Positions 17,167 to 26,930 of a stretch of DNA of 64,000 bases are shown here, piece after piece. The DNA lies in assembly GCA_016926235.1 (NCBI GenBank), contig JAFGOZ010000220.1, positions 124,001 through 188,000 of the forward strand. The letters run 5' to 3'. The translations under genes and the position numbers were made by a program. This stretch comes from Bacteroidales bacterium. Its GTDB lineage: Bacteria > Bacteroidota > Bacteroidia > Bacteroidales > UBA10428. The notes beneath the pieces were generated by a model that saw only the letters and a program-made list of their open reading frames with translations, was not told where the DNA came from and did no database searches. Within the stretch, counting starts at the first letter, position 1. Every line of letters starts with the position of its first letter.

Positions 17167-18465
17167 CTATTTATTTTGAATACTACTCAGTAATTGTGCC
17201 AGTTGCCTGGTTTGATTTACCTTTGAATAGGTATTTATTTCAGAATCAGGCAAAACTAGTCTATTTTTTTTAAAATTGTTATACATATTGAGGATTTCCT
17301 CCTGCATTTTCTCTTTTGCATCATATGAAAAAGTAAAACCTGATTTACTTTCTTTTATTATTCTTGCAGAATCTCCATTTTCGGGACCAATCATCAATAT
17401 AGGCCGCCGGGAAGCAAGGTATTCGAATAATTTACCCGGGATTATGCCTTGCAGGTTTGGTGTATTGTTGATGGGAAGTAATAATACTGGACTTCGTTTC
17501 AACTCCTTTAGTACCTGGGCATGTTCAATATAATCTACTTTTTTAAGGTTTGTTTCAAGTCCGGCTTGTTTTATTGCATCAATTACCTTAAAATCAACTT
17601 TTCCAATAAGTCTGATTACTAAATCTTTACGAAATTCTTCATCATTCGAGAGTTCACTTAAAACTATCCATAATGTAGCTGGATTCCGGTCTTCATTAAA
17701 TGATCCAATATGTGTTATCACAAATTTTTTATCCAGGGGAATATCTGGTACGTTAAAATCATCTTCATCAAAACCATTCGGAATGACTTCTGTTCTGATG
17801 GAGCCTAGTTTTTGAAAATCTTTTGCCCAGTTCCAACTTACGGTAAGTGTAATATCTGCGCTCTTCAGTACTTTTTGTTCCATTTTCTTATGCTTCCTGT
17901 CTCCACATTTGGTAAGCATAAGCTTGTGATAAAAATCAATGTTAGTCCAGGGGTCCCTGAAGTCTGCAATCCATGGAATGTTTAGTTGGAGTTTTAACTT
18001 CCGGGCTATCAGGTGAACGGTGTGAGGGGGGCCTGTTGAAACTATTGCATCAACAGGATTTTCACGTAACTTCTTCTTTAAATACCTTACAGAAGGTTTA
18101 ACCCAGAACTTACGTGCATCTGGTATAAAAAAGTTGCCTCTAACCCATACTGATATTTTTTCTGTGAGCTTTGGTTTTTTGTTTTCTGTCAGAAAACCGG
18201 TGCTGATTTTTTCCTCTTTCTTTTGGCCTGTAAAAAGTTTATATATTCTATAGGGTTCCCAAACTTTTGTTCTGTATACAGTAATATTTTCAGGTATATC
18301 CTTTTCATTGGAATGATCAATATGCGGATACTCCCCGTCAAGTGATGTATAAATAACAGGTTCCCAGCCTTCTTCGCGCAGGTACTTCGAAAACTTCAGC
18401 CATCGAAGTACTGGAGATCCACCTCCCGGAGGCCAGTGATATGTAATGATAAGTACTTTCTTCAA
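17167..18465 (-). CDS. Family 4 glycosyltransferase
   Basis: A 432-residue GT-B enzyme. The first codon is TTG at 18463-18465, giving MKKVLIITYHWPPGGGSPV, the classic start of this subfamily, so TTG is very probably the true start; it lies 6 nt after the glyS stop. The donor domain has THIGSFNEDRNP (about 259-270) and the late motif PGKLFEYLASRRPILMIG (about 349-366) with the Glu expected in GT4. It probably acts early in repeat-unit assembly. The next gene, wecC, starts 4 nt later. Confidence 0.85.
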   Translation of the reverse strand: MKKVLIITYHWPPGGGSPVLRWLKFSKYLREEGWEPVIYTSLDGEYPHIDHSNEKDIPENITVYRTKVWEPYRIYKLFTGQKKEEKISTGFLTENKKPKLTEKISVWVRGNFFIPDARKFWVKPSVRYLKKKLRENPVDAIVSTGPPHTVHLIARKLKLQLNIPWIADFRDPWTNIDFYHKLMLTKCGDRKHKKMEQKVLKSADITLTVSWNWAKDFQKLGSIRTEVIPNGFDEDDFNVPDIPLDKKFVITHIGSFNEDRNPATLWIVLSELSNDEEFRKDLVIRLIGKVDFKVIDAIKQAGLETNLKKVDYIEHAQVLKELKRSPVLLLPINNTPNLQGIIPGKLFEYLASRRPILMIGPENGDSARIIKESKSGFTFSYDAKEKMQEEILNMYNNFKKNRLVLPDSEINTYSKVNQTRQLAQLLSSIQNK

Positions 18466-18471
18466 AGTTTA

Positions 18472-20022
18472 CTACAGGCTTTTTAGTAAGTTTGATAAAT
18501 CTACTTTATCCATCACTATTGCTTTCACTTTGCTAATTGGAATTCTATCCTGTTCCATAGTATCTCTGTAACGAATGGTTACAGTATCATCCTTCAGGGT
18601 TTGATGGTCAACTGTTATACAATAAGGTGTTCCAATAGCATCTTGTCTTCTGTACCTTCTTCCAATAGTATCTTTTTCTTCGTATTGGCAGTTAAAGTCA
18701 AATTTTAGTTCGTCCATAATCTGACGGGCTTTTTCTGGCAATCCATCCTTTTTCAGGAGAGGGAATACTGCTACTTGAACCGGCGCAAGTTGAGGGGGTA
18801 TACGTAAAACCACTCTTTGCTCTTCTTTCCCGTCTTCACCGGCAATCATTTCCTCGGTATAGGATGCACTAAGTACTGAAAGAAACATACGGTCAAGCCC
18901 AATAGAAGTTTCAATTACATAAGGTACATAGCTTTCGCCGGATTCTGTATCATAGTACTGTATTTTTTTACCAGAATATTTTTGATGTTGTGACAGGTCA
19001 AAGTCAGTACGTGAATGAATACCTTCCAATTCTTTAAACCCGATTGGAAATTCGAACTCAATATCAGTTGCGGCATTTGCATAATGTGCAAGTTTTTCAT
19101 GGTCGTGGTAGCGGTATTTGTTCTCACCCAATCCTAATGTCTTATGCCATTTTATGCGCTTTGCTTTCCAGAAATCAAACCATTCCAGCTCTGTTCCGGG
19201 AGGGACAAAAAATTGCATCTCCATTTGTTCGAATTCACGCATACGCATGATAAACTGTCGGGCAACTATCTCATTTCTAAAAGCTTTTCCTATTTGGGCT
19301 ATACCGAATGGAATTTTCATCCTTCCTGTTTTTTGAACGTTCAAATAGTTTACAAAGATTCCCTGTGCCGTTTCAGGCCGCAGATAGATACTGTTTGCCT
19401 CTTCGCTAACAGAACCCAGTTTTGTTTCAAACATCAGGTTAAACTGCCTTACATCCGTCCATTCTCGTGACCCTGAAATGGGGCATACTATCTCGCAGTC
19501 TATAATTATCTGTCTTAGTTCATTAAGATCATCATTTTCCAGTGCCTTGATAAAACGGTCATGAACTTCATCATACTTCTTCATGTTTTCCAAAACTCTG
19601 GGATTTGTCTCACAGAATTTCTCTTTATCAAAAGCATCACCAAAACGTTTGGCTGCTTTCTCTACTTCTTTCTCAATCTTAGCATCAATCTTACCAAGAA
19701 ATTCTTCAATTAATTGATCTGCACGATAGCGCTTTTTTGAAGTTTTATTATCAATCAGGGGATCATTGAATGCATCAACATGTCCTGAAGCTTTCCAGAT
19801 AGTTGGATGCATAAATATTGCAGAGTCGATGCCCACAATGTTTTCATTGAGGCGGGTCATAGCTTCCCACCAATATCTTTTTATATTGTTTTTAAGTTCA
19901 GCGCCGTTTTGTCCATAGTCATATACCGCACTCAACCCATCATAAATCTCACTGGACTGAAATATGAAACCATACTCCTTTGCATGTGATATAATCTTTC
20001 TAAATAACTCTTCATTATTCAT
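18472..20022 (-). CDS. glyS: Glycyl-tRNA synthetase (dimeric, single-chain type)
   Basis: A 516-residue class II aminoacyl-tRNA synthetase of the eukaryote/archaea-like alpha2 form, not the split alpha/beta form. Motifs include YDYGQNGAELKNNIK near the N-terminus, REWTDVRQFNLMF, YLRPETAQGIFVNY, the motif-2 region with RNEI and RMREFEQMEMQ, and the motif-3 segment TSIGLDRMFLSVL, followed by the anticodon-binding domain with a proper C-terminal strand pattern. It charges tRNA-Gly. It is the first gene of the minus-strand run, and the polysaccharide genes follow after 6 nt, so they may share transcripts. Confidence 0.96.
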   Translation of the reverse strand: MNNEELFRKIISHAKEYGFIFQSSEIYDGLSAVYDYGQNGAELKNNIKRYWWEAMTRLNENIVGIDSAIFMHPTIWKASGHVDAFNDPLIDNKTSKKRYRADQLIEEFLGKIDAKIEKEVEKAAKRFGDAFDKEKFCETNPRVLENMKKYDEVHDRFIKALENDDLNELRQIIIDCEIVCPISGSREWTDVRQFNLMFETKLGSVSEEANSIYLRPETAQGIFVNYLNVQKTGRMKIPFGIAQIGKAFRNEIVARQFIMRMREFEQMEMQFFVPPGTELEWFDFWKAKRIKWHKTLGLGENKYRYHDHEKLAHYANAATDIEFEFPIGFKELEGIHSRTDFDLSQHQKYSGKKIQYYDTESGESYVPYVIETSIGLDRMFLSVLSASYTEEMIAGEDGKEEQRVVLRIPPQLAPVQVAVFPLLKKDGLPEKARQIMDELKFDFNCQYEEKDTIGRRYRRQDAIGTPYCITVDHQTLKDDTVTIRYRDTMEQDRIPISKVKAIVMDKVDLSNLLKSL

Positions 20023-20051
20023 ATTTGCTCGAATTAAATTTTAAAATTGAA

Positions 20052-20059
20052 CAAAAGTA
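20052..20059 (-). promoter_or_regulatory. Candidate -7 promoter element for glyS
   Basis: On the minus strand this reads TACTTTTG, a match to the Bacteroidota -7 consensus TAnnTTTG, 30 nt upstream of the glyS ATG. No clear TTG element was found about 20 nt further upstream, so the call rests on one motif and on position. Confidence 0.45.
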
Positions 20060-20173
20060 AAAAAATATGGGGATTCATAAGAATCTTAAAATGAATTTTT
20101 ATTTTTATGGCGTAAAGAATGCGAATATAGTGTTAAAAATGATTAAATACGGGCTTAAAGCACTTAATTATAG

Positions 20174-20181
20174 TAACTTTG
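20174..20181 (+). promoter_or_regulatory. Candidate -7 promoter element for nadB
   Basis: TAACTTTG matches TAnnTTTG and lies 19 nt upstream of the nadB ATG. The divergent spacer 20023-20200 thus carries one candidate -7 element facing each way, which supports two separate transcription units. Confidence 0.5.
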
Positions 20182-20200
20182 TTTAACGAGTAGTGATCAA

Positions 20201-21769
20201 ATGAAACATAGATACGATTTTGTAGTAGTTGGCTCGGGACTAGCCGGGTTAAGTTTTGCATTAAAAGTGGCAGAAAAAGGATCTGTAGCAATTGTTACCA
20301 AGTCCAGTCTGGAAGAAACCAGTACAAGCTATGCTCAGGGAGGTATTGCCGCGGTTATTGATGATGAAGACACTTTTGATAAACATGTTGAGGATACCCT
20401 TATAGCAGGAGCCCAATTATGTAATGTTGAGGTAGTGAAGATGATTGTAAATGAAGCACCGGCACAAATTGAGCAGTTAATTATGTGGGGAGCGAAATTT
20501 GATAAAAATGAAAAGGGAGAATTTGATTTGGCAATGGAAGGGGGACACTCAGAGCACAGGATACTTCACCATAAGGACAATACAGGTTATGAAATACAAA
20601 GAGCGCTGACTGAAAGAGTTATAAACCATCCAGGCATTGATATTTATGAAAATTATTTTGCCATTGATATTATAACCCAACATCATCTGGGCAAGTTGAT
20701 TAAAAGAACAAATACTGATATTGAATGCTATGGAATTTATGCCTTTAATTTAAAAGAGCGTGTTGTTGAAACCTTTTTGGCAAAATGTACTTTAGTAGCA
20801 ACCGGCGGTACAGGGAACCTTTATAGCACAACTACAAATCCTGTGGTAGCTACAGGAGATGGTATTGCCATGGCATATCGGGCAAAGGGGATTATTGAGA
20901 ATATGGAATTTATTCAGTTTCATCCGACTTCTTTATACCATCCGGGGGAAAAGCCTTCATTCCTTATTACTGAAGCAATGCGAGGTCACGGAGCTATTTT
21001 GCGAACTATCGATGGGAAAGAATTTATGCATAAATATGATCCTCGCGGTTGTTTAGCCCCAAGAGACATTGTAGCGCGTGCTATTGACAATGAGATGAAA
21101 ATAACCGGTGATGATCACGTTTTTCTCGATTGCACGCATATTGTTGGAGAACAAACAAAAATTAAATTTCCAAATATCTATAATAAGTGCCTGAGCATTG
21201 GAATAGATATTAAAAAGGATATGATACCTGTGATTCCGGCTGCTCATTACTTGTGTGGTGGCATTAAAGTTAATATGGACGGTCAAAGCTCTATAAACAG
21301 GATGTATGCAGCTGGAGAGGTATCTTCAACAGGCATGCATGGTGCAAACCGACTGGCATCCAATTCCTTGGCAGAGGCAGTAGTATATGCTGACAGGGCT
21401 TCAAAGCACGCACGCTCTGTATTTCAATCATATAATTTTCAGGAAAACATCCCCGAGTGGAATGATGAAGGGACAACCTATCCTGAAGAGATGATCCTGA
21501 TTACCCAGAATTACAAGGAGATGCAACAAATCATGAGCAACTATGTTGGTATTGTTCGTTCAGATCTACGTTTAGACAGAGCATTAAGCAGACTGGAAAT
21601 TATATATAAAGAGACAGAAGAACTCTATAAAAAATCCAAACTTTCCAAAAAGCTTTGTGAGCTGCGAAATCTCATTAATGTGGGATATCTGATAATAAAA
21701 ATGGCACAGCAAAGGAAAGAGAGTATTGGATTACATTATACAATTGATTATCCTCCGATAAAAGGATGA
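20201..21769 (+). CDS. nadB: L-aspartate oxidase
   Basis: A 522-residue FAD enzyme that oxidises L-aspartate to iminoaspartate in the first step of NAD synthesis. The FAD loop VVGSGLAGLS is at 9-18. The conserved segments SYAQGGIAAV, HPTSLYHPG, TEAMRGHGAILR and AAGEVSSTGMHGANRLASNS appear in the usual order, and the C-terminal helical domain is complete. These distinguish NadB from succinate dehydrogenase flavoprotein, which would lie beside its iron-sulfur subunit. No nadA or nadC is adjacent. Length is normal for the family. Confidence 0.94.
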   Translation: MKHRYDFVVVGSGLAGLSFALKVAEKGSVAIVTKSSLEETSTSYAQGGIAAVIDDEDTFDKHVEDTLIAGAQLCNVEVVKMIVNEAPAQIEQLIMWGAKFDKNEKGEFDLAMEGGHSEHRILHHKDNTGYEIQRALTERVINHPGIDIYENYFAIDIITQHHLGKLIKRTNTDIECYGIYAFNLKERVVETFLAKCTLVATGGTGNLYSTTTNPVVATGDGIAMAYRAKGIIENMEFIQFHPTSLYHPGEKPSFLITEAMRGHGAILRTIDGKEFMHKYDPRGCLAPRDIVARAIDNEMKITGDDHVFLDCTHIVGEQTKIKFPNIYNKCLSIGIDIKKDMIPVIPAAHYLCGGIKVNMDGQSSINRMYAAGEVSSTGMHGANRLASNSLAEAVVYADRASKHARSVFQSYNFQENIPEWNDEGTTYPEEMILITQNYKEMQQIMSNYVGIVRSDLRLDRALSRLEIIYKETEELYKKSKLSKKLCELRNLINVGYLIIKMAQQRKESIGLHYTIDYPPIKG

Positions 21770-22083
21770 TAATTCCTGAATTATTCTATAAACCTTTAAA
21801 ACATATTTTTTACTACATTTCAATAATTATTGGTTATTGGTTTAGGTTCTGTATAAAATATAAGGAAATTGAATTATGTAATAATCTTTTAAGGTAAAAC
21901 TCAGTATAAATAAGAAAAGTTTAAGTGAATCCTTTGATTATTAAAAATATAGATCAGTCATAAGTATAGTATTGTTGGTCAAATACAAGAAACCTTTATC
22001 CCAAAATGAACGATTTATATATAGGATTGTTTAAAGTAAAGAATTGGATAAAACTTATTGTGGGATTTCAAAATGGAAAGGGG
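21770..22083. other. Spacer between nadB and the hybrid kinase
   Basis: About 310 bases of AT-rich DNA without a credible gene. There is a small palindrome just after nadB (ATAATTCCTGAATTAT, 21769-21784) but no T-run behind it, so it is not a convincing terminator. No promoter motif of the TAnnTTTG type was found close to the kinase start. Confidence 0.5.
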
Positions 22084-25000
22084 ATGAGGGGTATAAAAAT
22101 CAGGTTAAATCTATATTTGATTATTGTTGGTCTTGTATATAGTATGTTTACCTGGGGAATAGGGATTGATTATTCTCTTAAGCAACTTTCTATTGAGCAA
22201 GGACTTCCTGGTGCAAATGTGCAATGTGCTTTACAGGATGGCAGAGGTTTAATGTGGTTTGGCATTGAGTCTGTTGGACTTTGTAAATATGATGGCAAGA
22301 AATTTACTGTTTTCTCAAATTCACCTGTAGATTCCACTTCTATTTCAAATAATTTCCCCAAAAGCATTGTTGAGGATAAGGAAGGATATATATGGGTAGG
22401 TACAGATAATGGACTTAATAGATACGATAGGACAACCGGAAAATTTCAAAGGTACTTTCATTCAGATTCAGTTAATTCAATTCCTAATGATGTAATCTGG
22501 GATCTGTTGGTAGATGACTACGATAATATTTGGATTGCTACACAAAAGGGCGTATCAAAATATTCAAAGAATACGAACAGGTTTGATAACTTATTGATTG
22601 GTGAGGGTGAATATACTGATGGTCTGCCTGCTATAGTGTATTCCTTTTATCAGGATAGTGACGGAAATATTTGGATAGGTTCGTATTCAAGCGGGTTGTT
22701 TCTGATTGATGCAGAAACCAACAGAAATCATTCTTTTGCAAACAAAAACAGTCAGGCGGATGCAAAGGTTGAGAATATTTTTAAAGTTTCAAAACATTGG
22801 TTTCCAATTACGAACGAACCTGGAAAAACTCAAAATTATGCTATTCAGGCTCTTACCGGGCTAAATGAAGATACACTATTGATAGGAAAGTTAGACGGAT
22901 TATTTCTTTTCGATAAAAAAACTGAAAAATTTTCAAGATATCAAATACCTGAATATCCATGGTTGTCTTATGTTGGCTATTCTACATTATTAAAAGATAC
23001 TAAAGGTATTATCTGGGCTGGTACAGCAACAAATGGACTACTTGTTGTTGATAATAAAAAAAGTTCAAGAACTTTGTTGGACGCAAATACATATCATCCC
23101 GATGGTCTTAAAGGCAATAATATAAGGTTTTTACTCGAAGACAGGTCTGGGTTGATTTGGATATGTACTAAATTTCAGGGGATACAGACCTATGATAAGC
23201 GGCAGGAAATATTTAAGGAACATCCGTATAACAATATGTTTGGCAGAAATGTAAAAAGTATTTTTGCATTGAGTATACTTGAAGATAGCAAGGGAGGGTT
23301 ATGGATAGGCACAAAGAATAAAGGATTGATATGGTTTGATACTGGTTCAGGGAATGTACAATACTTAAATTCACAAAAATTAAGTAGCAACAGGATCGAA
23401 GCCCTAGATGAAGATAACTTGGGAAATATCTGGATAGGTACAGATAAAGGAGTGAACAGATTGAACAAAAAGACACAACAAGTAAAAAAATATAAAGAGA
23501 TTTTTATTCGATGTATAAAATCAGATATGCTGGGCAATATATGGGTTGGGAGTACTTCCACGGGTGTTTATTATATTGATGCTAATAGCGACAGGTTTGA
23601 AAGGTATTCAAACACAAAGCATAAGGAATTTTTTAGTGATGCTTCCTTAGGAATACGGACAATTACTTTTACATCGGACTCCCTTATCTGGTTTACTTCT
23701 TTTCAAAACGGCCTATATAAATATAACCTAAACAAGGATATTTTGACACATTATCAGAATGATCCTCAGGATAAAAGCACCATAAGTGGGAATATGGTAC
23801 GAACTGTATACGAAGATTGCGAGGGGGGTATCTGGATCAGTACAAAATCCAACAGCCTAAATAAATACGATCTTTACACTGGAAAATTTACCAGGATGGA
23901 GGAGTTTTACCCGTTACTTCCAAATACTGTATACTCCATTTTACAGGATGATAATGGCATCATGTGGATGGGTAGCCATGATGGATTAATAAAATTGGAT
24001 TTAAGTATCGGAGATTTTGTTTTGTATGATGAATCAGACGGATTAAACACAACCGTTTTTGAAGTAAATGCAAAATGTAAGACAAGAGACGGATTATTGA
24101 TTTTTGGGGGAAGCAACGGTATAAATTTCTTCGATCCAAAGAAAGTAAACAGATCGGAATATTTTGCACAACTTGTCATTTCTTCACTTAAAATATATGA
24201 CAGAGTGGTTGCTGAAGATATAAATGGTTACGGGGAGTTTGATATCCCTTATTCGGATAAGTTTTTTTCGATCGAATTTGCCCTAACCGAATACAATGAT
24301 CCTGCACATATTAGCTATAAATATAAATTAGAAAATTTTGATAAAGAGTGGATTGAAAGTGGTAATAGAAATTATGCCTCTTATACCTCACTTCCACCTG
24401 GAGAATATGTGTTTAAATTAATAGCAGCCAATTCTGAGCATATATGGATAGAGGAGCCTTTAGTTGTAAAAATAATTATTACAAGCCCATTATGGCGTAA
24501 ACCTGTCTTTATTGTTACCACTATCATCCTGCTATTGTTATTGGCAGTGTTAGTAAACATATTAAGGCTTCGCTTTATTCGTAGAAATGAAATCAGGTTA
24601 AAACAACTTGTAAAAATTCAGACAGAAGACCTTATCGAAGCAAATGTTGAGTTGGAAGCTCACAGGCTAAACCTGGAAAAACTTGTGGAAGAAAGAACAA
24701 TAGATTTGGAAGAAGCCATGAAGAGGGCGGAAAACAGCGATAAGTTGAAATCTGTATTCCTGGCAAATATGAGTCATGAAATAAGGACTCCGCTAAACGC
24801 TATTATTGGATTAACCAATATATTATTGAGCCAGGATTATGATGATGAAGAAGGTAAATATCTGAAGGGGTTAGTTGAATCGAACGGGAAAGCATTGTTA
24901 CAGTTGATTAATGATATTATTGATATTTCAAAAATTGAGGCAGATCAAATAAAAATCTTCAAAGAGACATTTTCAATAAATGAATGTATTAATGATGTGG

Positions 25001-25869
25001 CTGATATATACCAGAAACAAATTACATTATACAAAGGGCAGATGAATGTTGATGTGGTTATTGATATTCCAAGCAGGGAACGCAAGATCATTACAGACAA
25101 AATAAGGATTGAACAAATACTTAAAAATCTGCTTAATAATGCTATAAAATTTACAAAAAAGGGAAGTATTACCGTCGGCTATACAATTGAAAAAAATGAG
25201 GAGAAAGAATTTATCCGGTTTTTTGTAAAAGATACAGGTGTTGGCATTTCTAAAGAAGATCTTAATACGGTTTTTCAGCGCTTTATAAAAAGTGAAAGTA
25301 AGGAAAATATATTATATGGAGGTACCGGTTTGGGATTAGCTATTTCCTTCAATCTGACTAGGTTGTTAGGGGGAAAGATGTGGGTTGAATCGGAAATCAA
25401 TGTAGGTTCAACATTCTTTTTTGAAATTCCATTAGAGCAGGCTGAAGAATATGTACTTGAAAAACCGATTATCGAAGCAGGAAACGATGAACATGATTGG
25501 ACCGGCAAAACAGTTCTAATAGCTGAGGATGAACAGGCTAATTTCCTGGTAATCAGGGGGCTATTAAAATTCACGAATGTACATATTATCCATGCCAAAA
25601 ATGGGCAAATAGCTGTAAATATGGTCACCCAGGCTAATGAAAAGGTTGATTTGATACTCATGGATATTAAGATGCCTCAGATGGATGGCATGGAGGCTGC
25701 TGCCAAGATAAAAGAATTTGATAGTACCATACCGGTTATTGCTCAAACGGCTTATGCTATGGATTATGAAGAAAAAAGGATAATAAAATCCGGATTTGAT
25801 GGGTATATAGCAAAACCAGTTGTTCCCAGGTTACTAATTGAAAAGATGGCCGTATTTCTCGATTCTTAG
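22084..25869 (+). CDS. Hybrid two-component sensor kinase with periplasmic propeller
   Basis: Start ATG 22084 gives a signal/anchor (MRGIKIRLNLYLIIVG...) and 1261 residues; an in-frame ATG at 22006 would add 26 residues. Order: two-component propeller repeats with many IWIGT-like blades (about 25-720), a Y_Y_Y domain (about 725-800), a transmembrane segment near 810-825, a coiled coil, HisKA with the phospho-His in NMSHEIRTP (about residue 898), HATPase with the N box NLLNNAIKF and GGTGLGLAI, and a receiver with the phospho-Asp in LMDIKMPQMDG (about 1194). Unlike classic Bacteroides HTCS proteins it has no C-terminal AraC helix-turn-helix, so output must go through the receiver or a partner. 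The ligand is unknown. Confidence 0.92.
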   Translation: MRGIKIRLNLYLIIVGLVYSMFTWGIGIDYSLKQLSIEQGLPGANVQCALQDGRGLMWFGIESVGLCKYDGKKFTVFSNSPVDSTSISNNFPKSIVEDKEGYIWVGTDNGLNRYDRTTGKFQRYFHSDSVNSIPNDVIWDLLVDDYDNIWIATQKGVSKYSKNTNRFDNLLIGEGEYTDGLPAIVYSFYQDSDGNIWIGSYSSGLFLIDAETNRNHSFANKNSQADAKVENIFKVSKHWFPITNEPGKTQNYAIQALTGLNEDTLLIGKLDGLFLFDKKTEKFSRYQIPEYPWLSYVGYSTLLKDTKGIIWAGTATNGLLVVDNKKSSRTLLDANTYHPDGLKGNNIRFLLEDRSGLIWICTKFQGIQTYDKRQEIFKEHPYNNMFGRNVKSIFALSILEDSKGGLWIGTKNKGLIWFDTGSGNVQYLNSQKLSSNRIEALDEDNLGNIWIGTDKGVNRLNKKTQQVKKYKEIFIRCIKSDMLGNIWVGSTSTGVYYIDANSDRFERYSNTKHKEFFSDASLGIRTITFTSDSLIWFTSFQNGLYKYNLNKDILTHYQNDPQDKSTISGNMVRTVYEDCEGGIWISTKSNSLNKYDLYTGKFTRMEEFYPLLPNTVYSILQDDNGIMWMGSHDGLIKLDLSIGDFVLYDESDGLNTTVFEVNAKCKTRDGLLIFGGSNGINFFDPKKVNRSEYFAQLVISSLKIYDRVVAEDINGYGEFDIPYSDKFFSIEFALTEYNDPAHISYKYKLENFDKEWIESGNRNYASYTSLPPGEYVFKLIAANSEHIWIEEPLVVKIIITSPLWRKPVFIVTTIILLLLLAVLVNILRLRFIRRNEIRLKQLVKIQTEDLIEANVELEAHRLNLEKLVEERTIDLEEAMKRAENSDKLKSVFLANMSHEIRTPLNAIIGLTNILLSQDYDDEEGKYLKGLVESNGKALLQLINDIIDISKIEADQIKIFKETFSINECINDVADIYQKQITLYKGQMNVDVVIDIPSRERKIITDKIRIEQILKNLLNNAIKFTKKGSITVGYTIEKNEEKEFIRFFVKDTGVGISKEDLNTVFQRFIKSESKENILYGGTGLGLAISFNLTRLLGGKMWVESEINVGSTFFFEIPLEQAEEYVLEKPIIEAGNDEHDWTGKTVLIAEDEQANFLVIRGLLKFTNVHIIHAKNGQIAVNMVTQANEKVDLILMDIKMPQMDGMEAAAKIKEFDSTIPVIAQTAYAMDYEEKRIIKSGFDGYIAKPVVPRLLIEKMAVFLDS

Positions 25870-25887
25870 GATATGCCAGAATAGGGT

Positions 25888-26871
25888 TTATTTTTCGCCA
25901 TACCTTTCAGCAATCAGATCAAGAAGCTTAGATATTTGTTCTGTATCGGTTGAAGTCACCAGTGTATGTCTTATTTCCTTAAAATTCGGTAATGCTTTAA
26001 AATAATTAGAAAAATGCCTGCGCATTTCAAAAATTCCCCGATTTCCTTCCTTCCATTCCAGTGATTTCTGGAAATGCAATCTCGCCAGTTCTACTTTTTC
26101 AATGACATTCAGTGGAGGAAGTTTTTCTCCTGTTTTCAGATAATGTTTAATATCCCTGAAAATCCAGGCTTGACCTACGGTTGCACGGCCAATCATTATC
26201 CCGTCAACTCCATACCGATCATACATTTCCTTTGCTGTTTCCGGACTTACAATATCTCCATTTCCAAAAACCGGGATTTTCATACGGGGATTTTTCTTTA
26301 CTTCCCCTATTAATGTCCAATCTGCCTGGCCTCGATATAGTTGGGTGCCTGTGCGTCCATGAATTGTTAAGGCTTTAATTCCAACATCCTGCAATCGTTC
26401 TGCTACTTCAACAATTACTTTGCTTTCATCGTCCCATCCCAGGCGGGTTTTCACTGTTACAGGGAGTGAAGTAGTTTTCACAATTTCTTCAGTCATTTTT
26501 ATCATCATAGGTATATCGCGCAACATACCAGCCCCGGCACCACGGCGCGCAATTTTCCTTACCGGGCATCCAAAATTAATATCAATGAGTTCAGGTTTTG
26601 ATTTTTCAGCAATTAGGGTAGCTTCAACCATAGATTCCATAATATGACCATATATCTGAATGCCAATAGGTCTTTCATAATCAAAAATATCAAGTTTTTT
26701 TACACTCTTTTTTCCGTCACGTATTAGTCCGTCTGATGATATGAATTCTGTAAATACCATGTCTGCCCCAAAGTGTTTGCACACATATCTGAAAGAAGGG
26801 TCTGTAACATCTTCCATGGGTGCCAGCAATAGGGGTTTGTCAGGCAATTCGATATTTCCTATGTGTACCAA
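25888..26871 (-). CDS. dusB: tRNA-dihydrouridine synthase
   Basis: A flavoenzyme that reduces uridines in the tRNA D-loop. Family motifs are PLLLAPMEDVTDPSFR near the N-terminus, DINFGCPVRKIARRGAGAGML with the active-site Cys, VKTRLGWDD, and NGDIVSPETA with GIMIGRATVGQAWIF. No ATG lies before the conserved first strand: only TTG codons are available, at 26869-26871 (327 residues, beginning M-VHIGNIEL) or 26917-26919 (343 residues). The shorter is preferred because homologues begin close to HIGNIEL and the longer would overlap the divergent CPBP gene region. The gene converges on the hybrid kinase with an 18-nt gap. Confidence 0.92.
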   Translation of the reverse strand: MVHIGNIELPDKPLLLAPMEDVTDPSFRYVCKHFGADMVFTEFISSDGLIRDGKKSVKKLDIFDYERPIGIQIYGHIMESMVEATLIAEKSKPELIDINFGCPVRKIARRGAGAGMLRDIPMMIKMTEEIVKTTSLPVTVKTRLGWDDESKVIVEVAERLQDVGIKALTIHGRTGTQLYRGQADWTLIGEVKKNPRMKIPVFGNGDIVSPETAKEMYDRYGVDGIMIGRATVGQAWIFRDIKHYLKTGEKLPPLNVIEKVELARLHFQKSLEWKEGNRGIFEMRRHFSNYFKALPNFKEIRHTLVTSTDTEQISKLLDLIAERYGEK

Positions 26872-26930
26872 AAGATAATTTTCGCAAAAATAAATGAATT
26901 TAATGATTACTTTTGGCAAAAACAGAAAAT

